From NCBI GenBank assembly GCA_934090595.1, contig CAKOJO010000068.1, forward strand, positions 1 to 5,869: 5,869 nucleotides of DNA. Reading direction: 5' to 3'. The notes under the pieces are model-generated. The model saw only the letters and a program-made list of their open reading frames with translations. It was not told the origin of the DNA and made no database searches. Within the stretch, counting starts at the first letter, position 1, and the number at the start of each line of letters is the position of its first letter. Source of the DNA: an uncultured Bacilli bacterium. GTDB taxonomy: Bacteria > Bacillota_I > Bacilli_A > RF39 > UBA660. This document shows positions 1 to 5,792 of the stretch, piece after piece. The position numbers and the translations under genes are program-made.

Positions 1-1989
1 GAACACACGGTTTACACGGGCGATAGCCTGCATAAGATTGTGTCCCGACATCGGCTTGTAAACATACATAGTGGCAAGTGACGGTACATCAAAGCCTGTC
101 AGCCACATATCAACAACTATTGCAATTTTAAGCGGACTGTTGTTATCCTTAAATTTCTTTGCAAGCTCGTCCTTGTGGTGCTTGTTGCCGATTACCTCAC
201 GCCATTCTTCAGGGTCGTTGTTGCCGGAAGTCATTACAACCGCAACTTTTTCCGTCCAAGCTGGGCGCAGCTCTAAAATGCGTTTGTAAATTTTCATAGC
301 AATGGGGCGAGAGTAGGCAACAATCATTGCTTTACCTGTCAGCAGGTTTTCTCTGTTATTTTCGTAGTGGTCGAGTATATCACCGACAAGCGAATTGATG
401 GTGTTATCATTGCCGAGGATTGCTTCCATCTGACCGAGTTCACGCTTGCTCTTTTCGATAACTTCTTCATCGGCATTGGCGGACATAATATCATACTCGG
501 TATCAATCATCCTTAGCGTTGCTTCATCGAGATTGAGCTTAATTACACGGCTTTCGTAATAGACAGGGCGGGTTGCTCCGTCCTCAACCGCCTGAGTCAT
601 ATCGTAAATGTCAATATAGTCACCGAATACCTCACGGGTGCTGCGGTCTTTTGAAGAAATAGGCGTGCCTGTAAAACCGATATATGTAGCGTTAGGTAAG
701 GTGTTGCGGATAACACGAGCCGTACCGATTTTTACCTTACCGGTTTTAGCGTCCACGGTTTCTGTCAGTCCGTATTGTCCACGGTGCGCTTCGTCTGCCA
801 TAACAACGATGTTGTGGCGTTCGGATAACGCTTCGTGCGACTCCTCAAACTTTTGCATAGTGGTAAAAATAATGCCGTTTGCCTGTCTGCCGTCCAACCA
901 GTCCTTTAATCCGACATCATTTTTACCCGAAGTTTCTGTCAGCTTTCTGCAAGTAGCGTGTACCGGCTCTTGCCTCAAAAAGTCTTTGCACTTTGCGAAC
1001 TGACCGTAAAGCTGGTCGTCAAGGTCGTTTCTGTCTGTGATAACAACAATCGTCGGGCTGTCCAACGCTTCTTGCAACAAATGAGCATAGAACACCATAG
1101 AAAGCGATTTTCCGCTGCCTTGGGTATGCCAAAATACGCCTCCCTTACCATCGGTAACGGTAGCGTGCTTTGTGGATTCAATTGCCTTTCTAACCGCAAA
1201 ATACTGGTGATAGCCTGCAAGAATTTTGAATGAATTGATACCCTCGTTAGAAAAGCAAATAAAGTTTTTGATTATATCAAGCAGTCGTGCCTTTTGAAAC
1301 ATACCCTCAAAGAAAGTATCAAACTGTGCATACTGCGTGTTTTCATAGTCGCCGTCTTTTGTTTTCCACTCCATAAAGCGGTCTTCACCGGAGGTGATCG
1401 TACCCGCTTTAGAGGTCAACTGGTCGCTCATAACACAGATGGCGTTATATACAAACATTGACGGAATTTCCTGCATATAGTTACGGAGCTGCCTGTACGC
1501 TTCGGAAGCGTCGGTTTCCTCACGGGAGGGAGATTTTAGCTCAACTAAAACTACCGGCAAGCCGTTCAAAAAGAGAATTACATCAGGGCGTTTATTGCTG
1601 CTTTCAATGAAAGTCCATTGATTAGCAACGATAAAGGAGTTATTGTCGGGATTTTTGTAGTCAACGAGATAGACGATAGAGGAGCGTTCCTCACCGTCAA
1701 CAAAATACCTAACAGGAATACCATTTTGCAGATAGTCCATAAAGACAGCATTTTTCTGCACAAGCTCTCCGTTTTCAAAGTTTTTGAGTTTAAACATAGC
1801 ATCCTGAATAGCATCATCAGGCAGCCCTCTGTTCAAACGATACAGAGAGTCAATCAAAATCTCCTCATATAACGGACAGTAAAAATCCCTTTCAATATCG
1901 GGACCATACGCATACTCATATCCCAAATCATTTCTAAACAGCTCGATTATAGAATTTTCATAATCGGCTTCGGTATATAATCCCGGCAT
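1..1989 (-). CDS. hsdR: Type I restriction enzyme R subunit HsdR, partial (C-terminus beyond left edge)
   Basis: This is the motor and nuclease subunit of a Type I R-M complex, which translocates DNA with ATP and cuts unmethylated DNA at a distance. The frame is open for 663 codons with no stop. An N-terminal PD-(D/E)xK nuclease region is visible, with Asp136 in RPDVILF and Glu150-x-Lys152 in VVLVELKSP. It is followed by a superfamily 2 helicase core: Walker A HTQGSGKS (288-295), DEAH box ADEAH (398-402), motif III FTGTP (439-443), a motif V-like stretch DMWLTGFDVPSL (627-638) and motif VI QAIARVNR (654-661). HsdR is usually about 950-1050 residues, so roughly the last third is off-window. 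The ATG at 1989-1987 is chosen because AAGGAG sits 8 bases upstream. The start is only 5 bases after the DUF4145 stop, which suggests translational coupling. No frameshift or missing catalytic residue was seen. Confidence 0.97.
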   Translation of the reverse strand, partial: MPGLYTEADYENSIIELFRNDLGYEYAYGPDIERDFYCPLYEEILIDSLYRLNRGLPDDAIQDAMFKLKNFENGELVQKNAVFMDYLQNGIPVRYFVDGEERSSIVYLVDYKNPDNNSFIVANQWTFIESSNKRPDVILFLNGLPVVLVELKSPSREETDASEAYRQLRNYMQEIPSMFVYNAICVMSDQLTSKAGTITSGEDRFMEWKTKDGDYENTQYAQFDTFFEGMFQKARLLDIIKNFICFSNEGINSFKILAGYHQYFAVRKAIESTKHATVTDGKGGVFWHTQGSGKSLSMVFYAHLLQEALDSPTIVVITDRNDLDDQLYGQFAKCKDFLRQEPVHATCRKLTETSGKNDVGLKDWLDGRQANGIIFTTMQKFEESHEALSERHNIVVMADEAHRGQYGLTETVDAKTGKVKIGTARVIRNTLPNATYIGFTGTPISSKDRSTREVFGDYIDIYDMTQAVEDGATRPVYYESRVIKLNLDEATLRMIDTEYDIMSANADEEVIEKSKRELGQMEAILGNDNTINSLVGDILDHYENNRENLLTGKAMIVAYSRPIAMKIYKRILELRPAWTEKVAVVMTSGNNDPEEWREVIGNKHHKDELAKKFKDNNSPLKIAIVVDMWLTGFDVPSLATMYVYKPMSGHNLMQAIARVNRVF

Positions 1990-1994
1990 CACTA

Positions 1995-2648
1995 TCACTC
2001 CTTATTTTCTTTTCTCTTTGTTATTCTTTCTTTTAATTCTCCGACTTTTATGGGCATAGAATATAGGTAATTTACAATAATTGAAACAAAATCAATACAT
2101 TCTCTTACTTCGCTTTCAGTGAATTCTATATCATCAGCATGAGCAGCATCATTTCCTAATTGTCTCAAAACCCAGCAAGCATCATTCATCATTTCTGGTA
2201 AAATTTTCTTGTCTACAAGATCAGCAATTTTACTTTGCAAATCTTTCCCTACTGCATTCTTATCTTTGCATATCATCTCTAAGGTTCGTCGTAAGGATAG
2301 CAAACAAATTGCTTTATCTATACCTCTCGTTCTAACCGCTGCTAAAAATGCAGTCCTTATTTTTTCGGGAACGCCTTTATTATGAACATTTAAGTCAGGA
2401 AATTCAATTTTTACTTCAGAATATCCATCTGGCATACCTGCGCAAGTATATTCACTGACCAACACAGGGTTATGACAAATTTGACACTCATATAACATCC
2501 ACTCTGTATCTTCAATCAGTTGATGATAAATCACGTTTCCAAAATCGTCGTAATCTTCTGCGTAATCGGAGTTATTAAAACTTCCTATATACTTCATTAA
2601 GCCTTTATTTCCACAGGAGTAACAAGTTAATATCTTATTTTTACTCAT
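1995..2648 (-). CDS. DUF4145 (HEPN-like) protein with N-terminal zinc ribbon
   Basis: This 217-residue cytosolic protein has two visible parts. Residues 9-58 hold paired cysteines, Cys9-x2-Cys12 and Cys55-x2-Cys58, consistent with a zinc ribbon. Residues about 95-195 look like a DUF4145 domain: a helix with RRTLEMICKDK (120-130), a KIADLVDKKILPEMM segment (140-154) and the signature RQLGNDAAH (162-170). DUF4145 is related to HEPN folds and is often found next to or fused to Type I R-M genes; its biochemical role is not established. A HEPN RNase needs R-x4-6-H; here Arg162 and His170 are separated by seven residues, so nuclease activity should not be assumed. The ATG at 2648 has AAAGGA 9 bases upstream. 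That site lies 2 bases from recombination repeat A, so the DNA just upstream changes with inversion. The gene is AT-richer than hsdR. Family assignment is fairly firm, function unknown. Confidence 0.85.
   Translation of the reverse strand: MSKNKILTCYSCGNKGLMKYIGSFNNSDYAEDYDDFGNVIYHQLIEDTEWMLYECQICHNPVLVSEYTCAGMPDGYSEVKIEFPDLNVHNKGVPEKIRTAFLAAVRTRGIDKAICLLSLRRTLEMICKDKNAVGKDLQSKIADLVDKKILPEMMNDACWVLRQLGNDAAHADDIEFTESEVRECIDFVSIIVNYLYSMPIKVGELKERITKRKENKE
1998..2003 (-). promoter_or_regulatory. Ribosome binding site of hsdR inside the end of the DUF4145 gene
   Basis: AAGGAG on the minus strand lies 8 bases before the hsdR ATG. It falls within the final codons of the upstream gene, so ribosomes finishing the DUF4145 gene pass directly over the hsdR start region. 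This arrangement is typical of coupled translation. Confidence 0.8.
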
Positions 2649-2657
2649 TTATCATCA

Positions 2658-2663
2658 TCCTTT
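2658..2663 (-). promoter_or_regulatory. Ribosome binding site of the DUF4145 gene, abutting repeat A
   Basis: AAAGGA on the minus strand, 9 bases before the ATG. The 15-base repeat A begins 2 bases further out. An A-B inversion would therefore keep this site intact but change everything upstream of repeat A. Confidence 0.6.
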
Positions 2664-2665
2664 CT

Positions 2666-2680
2666 ATAAACAATAATTTA
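2666..2680 (+). repeat. Recombination repeat A (ATAAACAATAATTTA)
   Basis: One of three exact copies of a 15-base sequence in the window. Read on the plus strand in the HsdS frame it encodes Ile-Asn-Asn-Asn-Leu, immediately before the second-half HsdS cassette. It is inverted relative to copy B and direct relative to copy C. Its ends, TAAA and TTTA, form short inverted arms around CAATAA, a plausible layout for a tyrosine recombinase crossover core. Identity to the other copies stops at the ends of the 15 bases, which helps define the minimal shared site. Confidence 0.8.
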
Positions 2681-3352
2681 CTTCAGCAATTAGACACACT
2701 GTATGATGAGTTCAGCCATAGAAAAAATTGGTCTACGGTCATTATCAATGATATAGCTGAAAAAGTGGCAATGGGTCCATTTGGTTCAAACATAAAAGTA
2801 TCTACATTTGTTTCAGAGGGTGTTCCAATCATAAGCGGAAATCATCTTCGAGGTTATTTCTTGGAAGAACCCAGCTTTAACTATATTACTGAAGAACACG
2901 CACAGCGTTTGAAAAATTCGCTTGTTTATCCAAAAGATATTGTTTTTACTCATGCAGGAAATATTGGACAAGTTGCTATGATTCCTGATGATTGCCGCTA
3001 TCCAATGTATGTGTTATCTCAACGACAATTCTATCTGCGTTGTGACACAGAAAAAGCAATTCCTGAATACGTTGTTCTTTTCTTTCATAGTAAGCAAGGA
3101 CAACATGAGTTGCTTTCCTATGCTAACCAGACAGGAGTTCCATCCATTGCACAACCTGCAACTAATTTGAAGAAAATTCCGTTGAAGTTACCTCCGATTG
3201 ATGAACAAAGACAGTGGCTTCAAGTAGTTTCTCCTATTATCAAGCTGTATCAATCAAATGTTTATGAAAATGAGCATTTATCCAGCATGAGAGATTCTCT
3301 ATTGCCCAAGTTAATGTCCGGCGAGCTTGTTGTTTCCGACATCGACCTTTAA
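2666..3352 (+). CDS. hsdS: Silent HsdS second half (TRD2 plus C-terminal conserved region), no start
   Basis: The plus-strand frame reads Ile-Asn-Asn-Asn-Leu and then 223 residues to a TAA at 3350-3352. It starts with the helical spacer LLQQLDTLYDEF, followed by a TRD (Methylase_S type) whose entry motif is VAMGPFGSNIKVSTF. Next comes a distal TRD segment with PSIAQPATNLKKIPLKLPP, then the typical HsdS end RDSLLPKLMSGELVVSDIDL. There is no in-frame ATG before the TRD. The first possible start, a GTG at 2765, lacks a ribosome binding site and would cut off the TRD entry region. This is therefore a storage cassette rather than an expressed gene: it runs against the neighbouring genes and becomes in frame with the half hsdS if the segment between repeats A and B inverts. 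Its stop overlaps the stop of the facing half hsdS within one TTAA. Confidence 0.85.
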   Translation: MNNNLLQQLDTLYDEFSHRKNWSTVIINDIAEKVAMGPFGSNIKVSTFVSEGVPIISGNHLRGYFLEEPSFNYITEEHAQRLKNSLVYPKDIVFTHAGNIGQVAMIPDDCRYPMYVLSQRQFYLRCDTEKAIPEYVVLFFHSKQGQHELLSYANQTGVPSIAQPATNLKKIPLKLPPIDEQRQWLQVVSPIIKLYQSNVYENEHLSSMRDSLLPKLMSGELVVSDIDL

Positions 3353-3894
3353 GCCACTAAATTATTGTTTATCTGCTCATTTTCTTCGATTTTGTCATCA
3401 ATAGAGCCGAGAATAGCTGCAATCTTTTCCTGCACTTTCTTATCAGTAGGTACATTCACAACAATATTCTTCATTGTGTTTCCAGATACTTCTTTGAAAG
3501 TCGTACCGCTACCCATTCCTTCAATTTTATCCTTGTTGTATTTGAGTAAATAAAACAGGAAAAGAGGGTCTGTATTCTCATTTGGAATAACACTCTTAAA
3601 GCCCTGATTGGTGCATACTTCATTAGCGGCAATAGCGACATATCCTATCGGCGCTCTTGATGAAAACAATATGGTGTTCGGTGGCAAGAGTTGAGTAGAA
3701 CAGCTTTTCAAACCTATTTCTGTAATGTTTCTTTCGCCCCGTTCAATATAACGACCGGAGAATGTAGATAAATCCTTTGGCGTAATCCAAGCAATTTTCC
3801 CATCCTCATAGTTTTCCGGCTTTTTTGTTGAAGGCGTTGCACCGCCTACAACGGTTCCAATATCAGATATTTTTCTCTCGACCCATTCAGCCAT
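3349..3894 (-). CDS. hsdS: Half-length Type I specificity subunit HsdS (single TRD)
   Basis: HsdS gives the R-M complex its DNA target, normally through two TRDs joined by helical spacers. This 181-residue product has one. It begins MAEWVERKISDIGTV, then a TRD with GGATPSTKKPENY and IAWITPKDLS and a closing segment TFKEVSGNTMKNIVVNVP. It ends with the central spacer helix KVQEKIAAILGSIDDKIEEN and INNNLVA-stop. The length is a little under half of a normal HsdS (about 400). The ATG at 3894-3892 is preferred over the one at 3963 because GAGAGG lies 8 bases before it and the protein starts as HsdS proteins usually do; the longer start would add 23 atypical residues overlapping the recombinase gene. 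It follows the recombinase stop by 13 bases, so the two are probably one transcript. The missing second half lies inverted directly downstream. Single-TRD HsdS proteins can in some systems pair as dimers; whether this one does is unknown. Confidence 0.9.
   Translation of the reverse strand: MAEWVERKISDIGTVVGGATPSTKKPENYEDGKIAWITPKDLSTFSGRYIERGERNITEIGLKSCSTQLLPPNTILFSSRAPIGYVAIAANEVCTNQGFKSVIPNENTDPLFLFYLLKYNKDKIEGMGSGTTFKEVSGNTMKNIVVNVPTDKKVQEKIAAILGSIDDKIEENEQINNNLVA
3358..3372 (-). repeat. Recombination repeat B (ATAAACAATAATTTA, minus strand)
   Basis: Exact inverted copy of repeat A. On the minus strand it encodes Ile-Asn-Asn-Asn-Leu at the end of the half hsdS, followed by Val-Ala-stop. 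With copy C it shares more than the core: the next bases (G, one variable base, GGCTTAAA) also match, and weaker similarity continues into the two hsdS 3' ends. Confidence 0.8.
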
Positions 3895-3902
3895 AGTCTT
3901 TT

Positions 3903-3908
3903 CCTCTC
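3903..3908 (-). promoter_or_regulatory. Ribosome binding site setting the half-hsdS start
   Basis: GAGAGG on the minus strand, 8 bases before the ATG at 3894. It overlaps the last base of the recombinase stop codon (TAG at 3910-3908), so the two genes are likely translated in tandem. Confidence 0.7.
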
Positions 3909-4891
3909 TATCCAATGTATTTTCGGTGGGCAATCTTAACATTGCTCTGTTTAACCATTGCATACTGCAAGGTTGTATCTATCTTTCTATGTCCCAAGAG
4001 CTGTTGCAGTTGCTCAATGGGCATTCCTTTGTCTATTGCCATAGTTGCAAGGGTTCGCCTGAATTTGTGCGGGTGTACCTTGTTAATACCTAATTGCTTT
4101 CCAAATTCTCTCAGGCGAACCTCAACACCGCCGATTTTTAGCCTTTCGTGCGGTGATTTCAACGACACAAACAGCGCCGGATTATCGTCCGTCCTGCTCT
4201 CCAAATAGTTCTGCAAATGTATCTTTGTGCGAGCGTCAAAATAGACCACTCGTTCCTTACTGCCTTTACCGAACACGATACATTCTCTTTCATTGAAATC
4301 AATATCATTTCGATTAAGCAGTACCATTTCGCCGACACGCATACCTGTTGAAGCCAGCATATCAATAATCGCCAAGTCTCGAAGTTCCGTGCAGTTATCT
4401 CTCATAAGCTCTAACGCTTCATCGGAGTATGTCTCCTTGATGTTTGTCCTGGTTTTTACTCTGTGTATACGTCTGACCGGACTTTTCAGTATGTAATCCT
4501 CATCCTCAAGCCATGAGAAAAAGCTTGAAAGTATACGGCGAATATTGTCTATTGTAACCTTGCTTGATTTTTTCTTTTCCTGATACTCGGTCAGGTATCG
4601 TCTTATATCGTCGGTTTCAATATGCTTTACGTTTTTTTCGACAGTTCCAATCATCATTTCAATGGTTGCCTTGTAGTATTTAAGAGATTTCTCGGAGCAG
4701 CCTTCAATTCTCTTTGCCGACAGGAACAGTTCTACATAGTTCTGCTCCGAGTATTTCTCTTTGCTTTGATTTTCCGTTACCTCATACCTTGCAAGGGTGT
4801 ATTGCAGCACCTCTTGTAACTTTTCACATTGTGCATTGTTCAAGTATGGTAACATTCCTTGAACAACATCTTTGATTAAATCTTGTTTCAC
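3908..4891 (-). CDS. Tyrosine recombinase, probable hsdS invertase
   Basis: This 327-residue site-specific recombinase of the XerC/XerD-like phage integrase family cuts DNA through a tyrosine and rejoins it without high-energy cofactors. An N-terminal SAM-like core-binding domain spans about 50-135 (YVELFLSAKRIEG through FFSWLEDEDYILKSP). The catalytic domain (about 155-322) has all expected residues: Arg185 in STGMRVGE, Lys209 in FGKGSKER, His275-x-x-Arg278 in HPHKFRRT, His301 in LLGHRKI and Tyr310 in TTLQYA. The GTG at 4891-4889 is chosen as start because AAGGAG lies 8 bases upstream; the TTG at 4897 would leave only 2 bases. It ends 13 bases before the half hsdS and sits between copies B and C of the 15-base repeat. 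That placement fits the known class of recombinases that shuffle hsdS genes. Nothing suggests a prophage or conjugative element around it. Activity on these repeats is inferred. Confidence 0.92.
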   Translation of the reverse strand: MKQDLIKDVVQGMLPYLNNAQCEKLQEVLQYTLARYEVTENQSKEKYSEQNYVELFLSAKRIEGCSEKSLKYYKATIEMMIGTVEKNVKHIETDDIRRYLTEYQEKKKSSKVTIDNIRRILSSFFSWLEDEDYILKSPVRRIHRVKTRTNIKETYSDEALELMRDNCTELRDLAIIDMLASTGMRVGEMVLLNRNDIDFNERECIVFGKGSKERVVYFDARTKIHLQNYLESRTDDNPALFVSLKSPHERLKIGGVEVRLREFGKQLGINKVHPHKFRRTLATMAIDKGMPIEQLQQLLGHRKIDTTLQYAMVKQSNVKIAHRKYIG

Positions 4892-4899
4892 AGTCAATT

Positions 4900-4905
4900 C
4901 TCCTT
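4900..4905 (-). promoter_or_regulatory. Ribosome binding site setting the recombinase GTG start
   Basis: AAGGAG on the minus strand, 8 bases before the GTG at 4891 and only 2 before the upstream TTG at 4897. The spacing favours the GTG. Confidence 0.7.
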
Positions 4906-4945
4906 TTTATTCTTAGAGAACGACAAGCAACGGTGTTCTTTATAG

Positions 4946-4966
4946 AAATCTGCCGTTGTCAGATTT
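4946..4966. other. Hairpin in the leader between the cyclase-like and recombinase genes
   Basis: AAATCTG and CAGATTT form a perfect 7-base stem around a 7-base loop, CCGTTGT on the plus strand. The loop can also pair with CAACGG at 4928-4933, and AGAAC (4917-4921) can pair with GTTCT (4935-4939), so alternative folds exist in the 82-base gap before the recombinase. No run of T follows the stem in the minus direction, so it is a poor intrinsic terminator for the cyclase-like gene. It could be an RNA structure or protein-binding site affecting recombinase expression. No convincing sigma-A promoter was found in this gap. Confidence 0.35.
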
Positions 4967-4973
4967 TATTCTA

Positions 4974-5771
4974 TTATTTTAAACATTTTCTGATGTGTTT
5001 TAAAAAACGAGTTTTGTATTCATCTATAACTCCATCAGCAAAGCTGTTTTTAATATATAAATCCAAATCACGCCAGTTTTCACTGGGCTTTTCATCACAC
5101 ACTTGTTTTTGAATATTTAGAAAAACTTGTTCAATTTTATTATCGTTTTTTTCTAATTTCATTGCAAAATAAATAGTGTTATAGTAATGCGGCAACCACC
5201 CTGATTCATTTGCCAATTTTATAAATCGCTTCAAATTTTTTTCATCTAACAAAAAATCTAATGTCATGTATCTAAAAACATAATGAATATTATTATCTAT
5301 TTTTTCTTCAATAGTATTAATAGCATAATTATAATTCCTTAAATCTTCATATACTTGTTGGGATAAATTAATGCCTATTGTTTTTATTGAACTTTCAAGT
5401 AAATATGCATCCACATAAGCTTCACCAACAATTAATTGTTTTTGTAAATTATTTAATTCTATTGCTGGTACATTATCAAATTTACCTTTTGATATTGCAC
5501 CCCTAATAATTATTCCATTTGAAGAAAATTCCGTTTTACATATTTTCTCTACCACTTTCATTAGTTCAATCAAGGAAACACCTTCTGTATTATCTGTGTA
5601 CAGAATGACAGAGTCGCTAACTATATATCCGTTAATATTATTAACGCCTTGAAAAACACTATATATTACCGACGAAAACTGCATAATATATTGTTTTGCT
5701 TCATTCTGAGTGATATTACCTAATTTATTTTTGAATCCTAAAATATCTAAAAAAGCAACATATTTATTCAT
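4974..5771 (-). CDS. Class III nucleotidyl-cyclase-like protein, function unproven
   Basis: This 265-residue protein has no signal peptide or membrane segment and is probably cytosolic. The opening KYVAFLDILGFKN resembles the first metal-binding strand of class III adenylate/guanylate cyclases (Asp9). IVSDSVILYT supplies a second acidic position (Asp53) where the second metal-binding aspartate is expected. GIIIRGAISKGKF (about 86-98) and VGEAYVDAYLLES (115-127) match the pattern of many uncharacterised cyclase-like proteins. The Asn and Arg that stabilise the transition state in canonical cyclases are not obvious, so activity is uncertain. The C-terminal 120 residues are not recognised. Start: ATG 5771-5769, because AGGGAGG lies 5 bases upstream; an in-frame ATG at 5789 lacks such a site. 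The gene follows an hsdS stop by 41 bases, with repeat C in between. It is clearly AT-richer than hsdR and the recombinase gene, which suggests separate acquisition. Pycsar antiphage systems use class III-type cyclases, but no recognisable effector is adjacent. Confidence 0.55.
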   Translation of the reverse strand: MNKYVAFLDILGFKNKLGNITQNEAKQYIMQFSSVIYSVFQGVNNINGYIVSDSVILYTDNTEGVSLIELMKVVEKICKTEFSSNGIIIRGAISKGKFDNVPAIELNNLQKQLIVGEAYVDAYLLESSIKTIGINLSQQVYEDLRNYNYAINTIEEKIDNNIHYVFRYMTLDFLLDEKNLKRFIKLANESGWLPHYYNTIYFAMKLEKNDNKIEQVFLNIQKQVCDEKPSENWRDLDLYIKNSFADGVIDEYKTRFLKHIRKCLK

Positions 5772-5776
5772 AATTG

Positions 5777-5783
5777 CCTCCCT
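5777..5783 (-). promoter_or_regulatory. Ribosome binding site setting the start of the cyclase-like gene
   Basis: AGGGAGG on the minus strand, 5 bases before the ATG at 5771. It lies downstream of the alternative ATG at 5789, which therefore is unlikely to be used. Repeat C begins 9 bases further upstream in the direction of transcription. Confidence 0.75.
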
Positions 5784-5792
5784 GTTCATAAT

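Larger units (their letters stand above)
2666..3372. other. Predicted invertible specificity segment (A to B)
   Basis: The segment is bounded by the exact 15-base repeat in opposite orientations (2666-2680 plus, 3372-3358 minus) and contains precisely the second TRD half of HsdS. Recombination at the repeats keeps the reading frame, because both copies encode Ile-Asn-Asn-Asn-Leu in the HsdS frame. The inverted product on the minus strand would have 179 residues from the first half and 223 from the second, 402 in all, a normal HsdS length. Inversion itself is inferred; the repeats and frames are seen directly. Confidence 0.8.

Noticed and set aside
638..1233. Plus-strand open frames within 638-1233
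   Set aside because: They lie antisense to the helicase core of hsdR, whose motifs are continuous on the minus strand; the plus-strand products show no recognisable domain.
2765..3352. Treating the plus-strand HsdS half as an expressed gene starting at GTG 2765
   Set aside because: No ribosome binding site precedes the GTG, no promoter is seen, and the HsdS homology begins earlier, so this start would remove the spacer and the TRD entry region.
3895..3963. Longer start of the half hsdS at 3963
   Set aside because: It would add 23 residues unlike HsdS and overlap the recombinase gene; the ATG at 3894 has a well-placed GAGAGG.
4946..4966. Intrinsic terminator after the cyclase-like gene
   Set aside because: The stem is AT-rich and only 7 bases, and no T-run follows it in the direction of transcription.
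5631..5645. Near-perfect palindrome GTTAATATTATTAAC as an operator
   Set aside because: It lies inside the AT-rich coding sequence of the cyclase-like protein, encodes part of an Asn-Ile run, and has no second copy; chance is sufficient.
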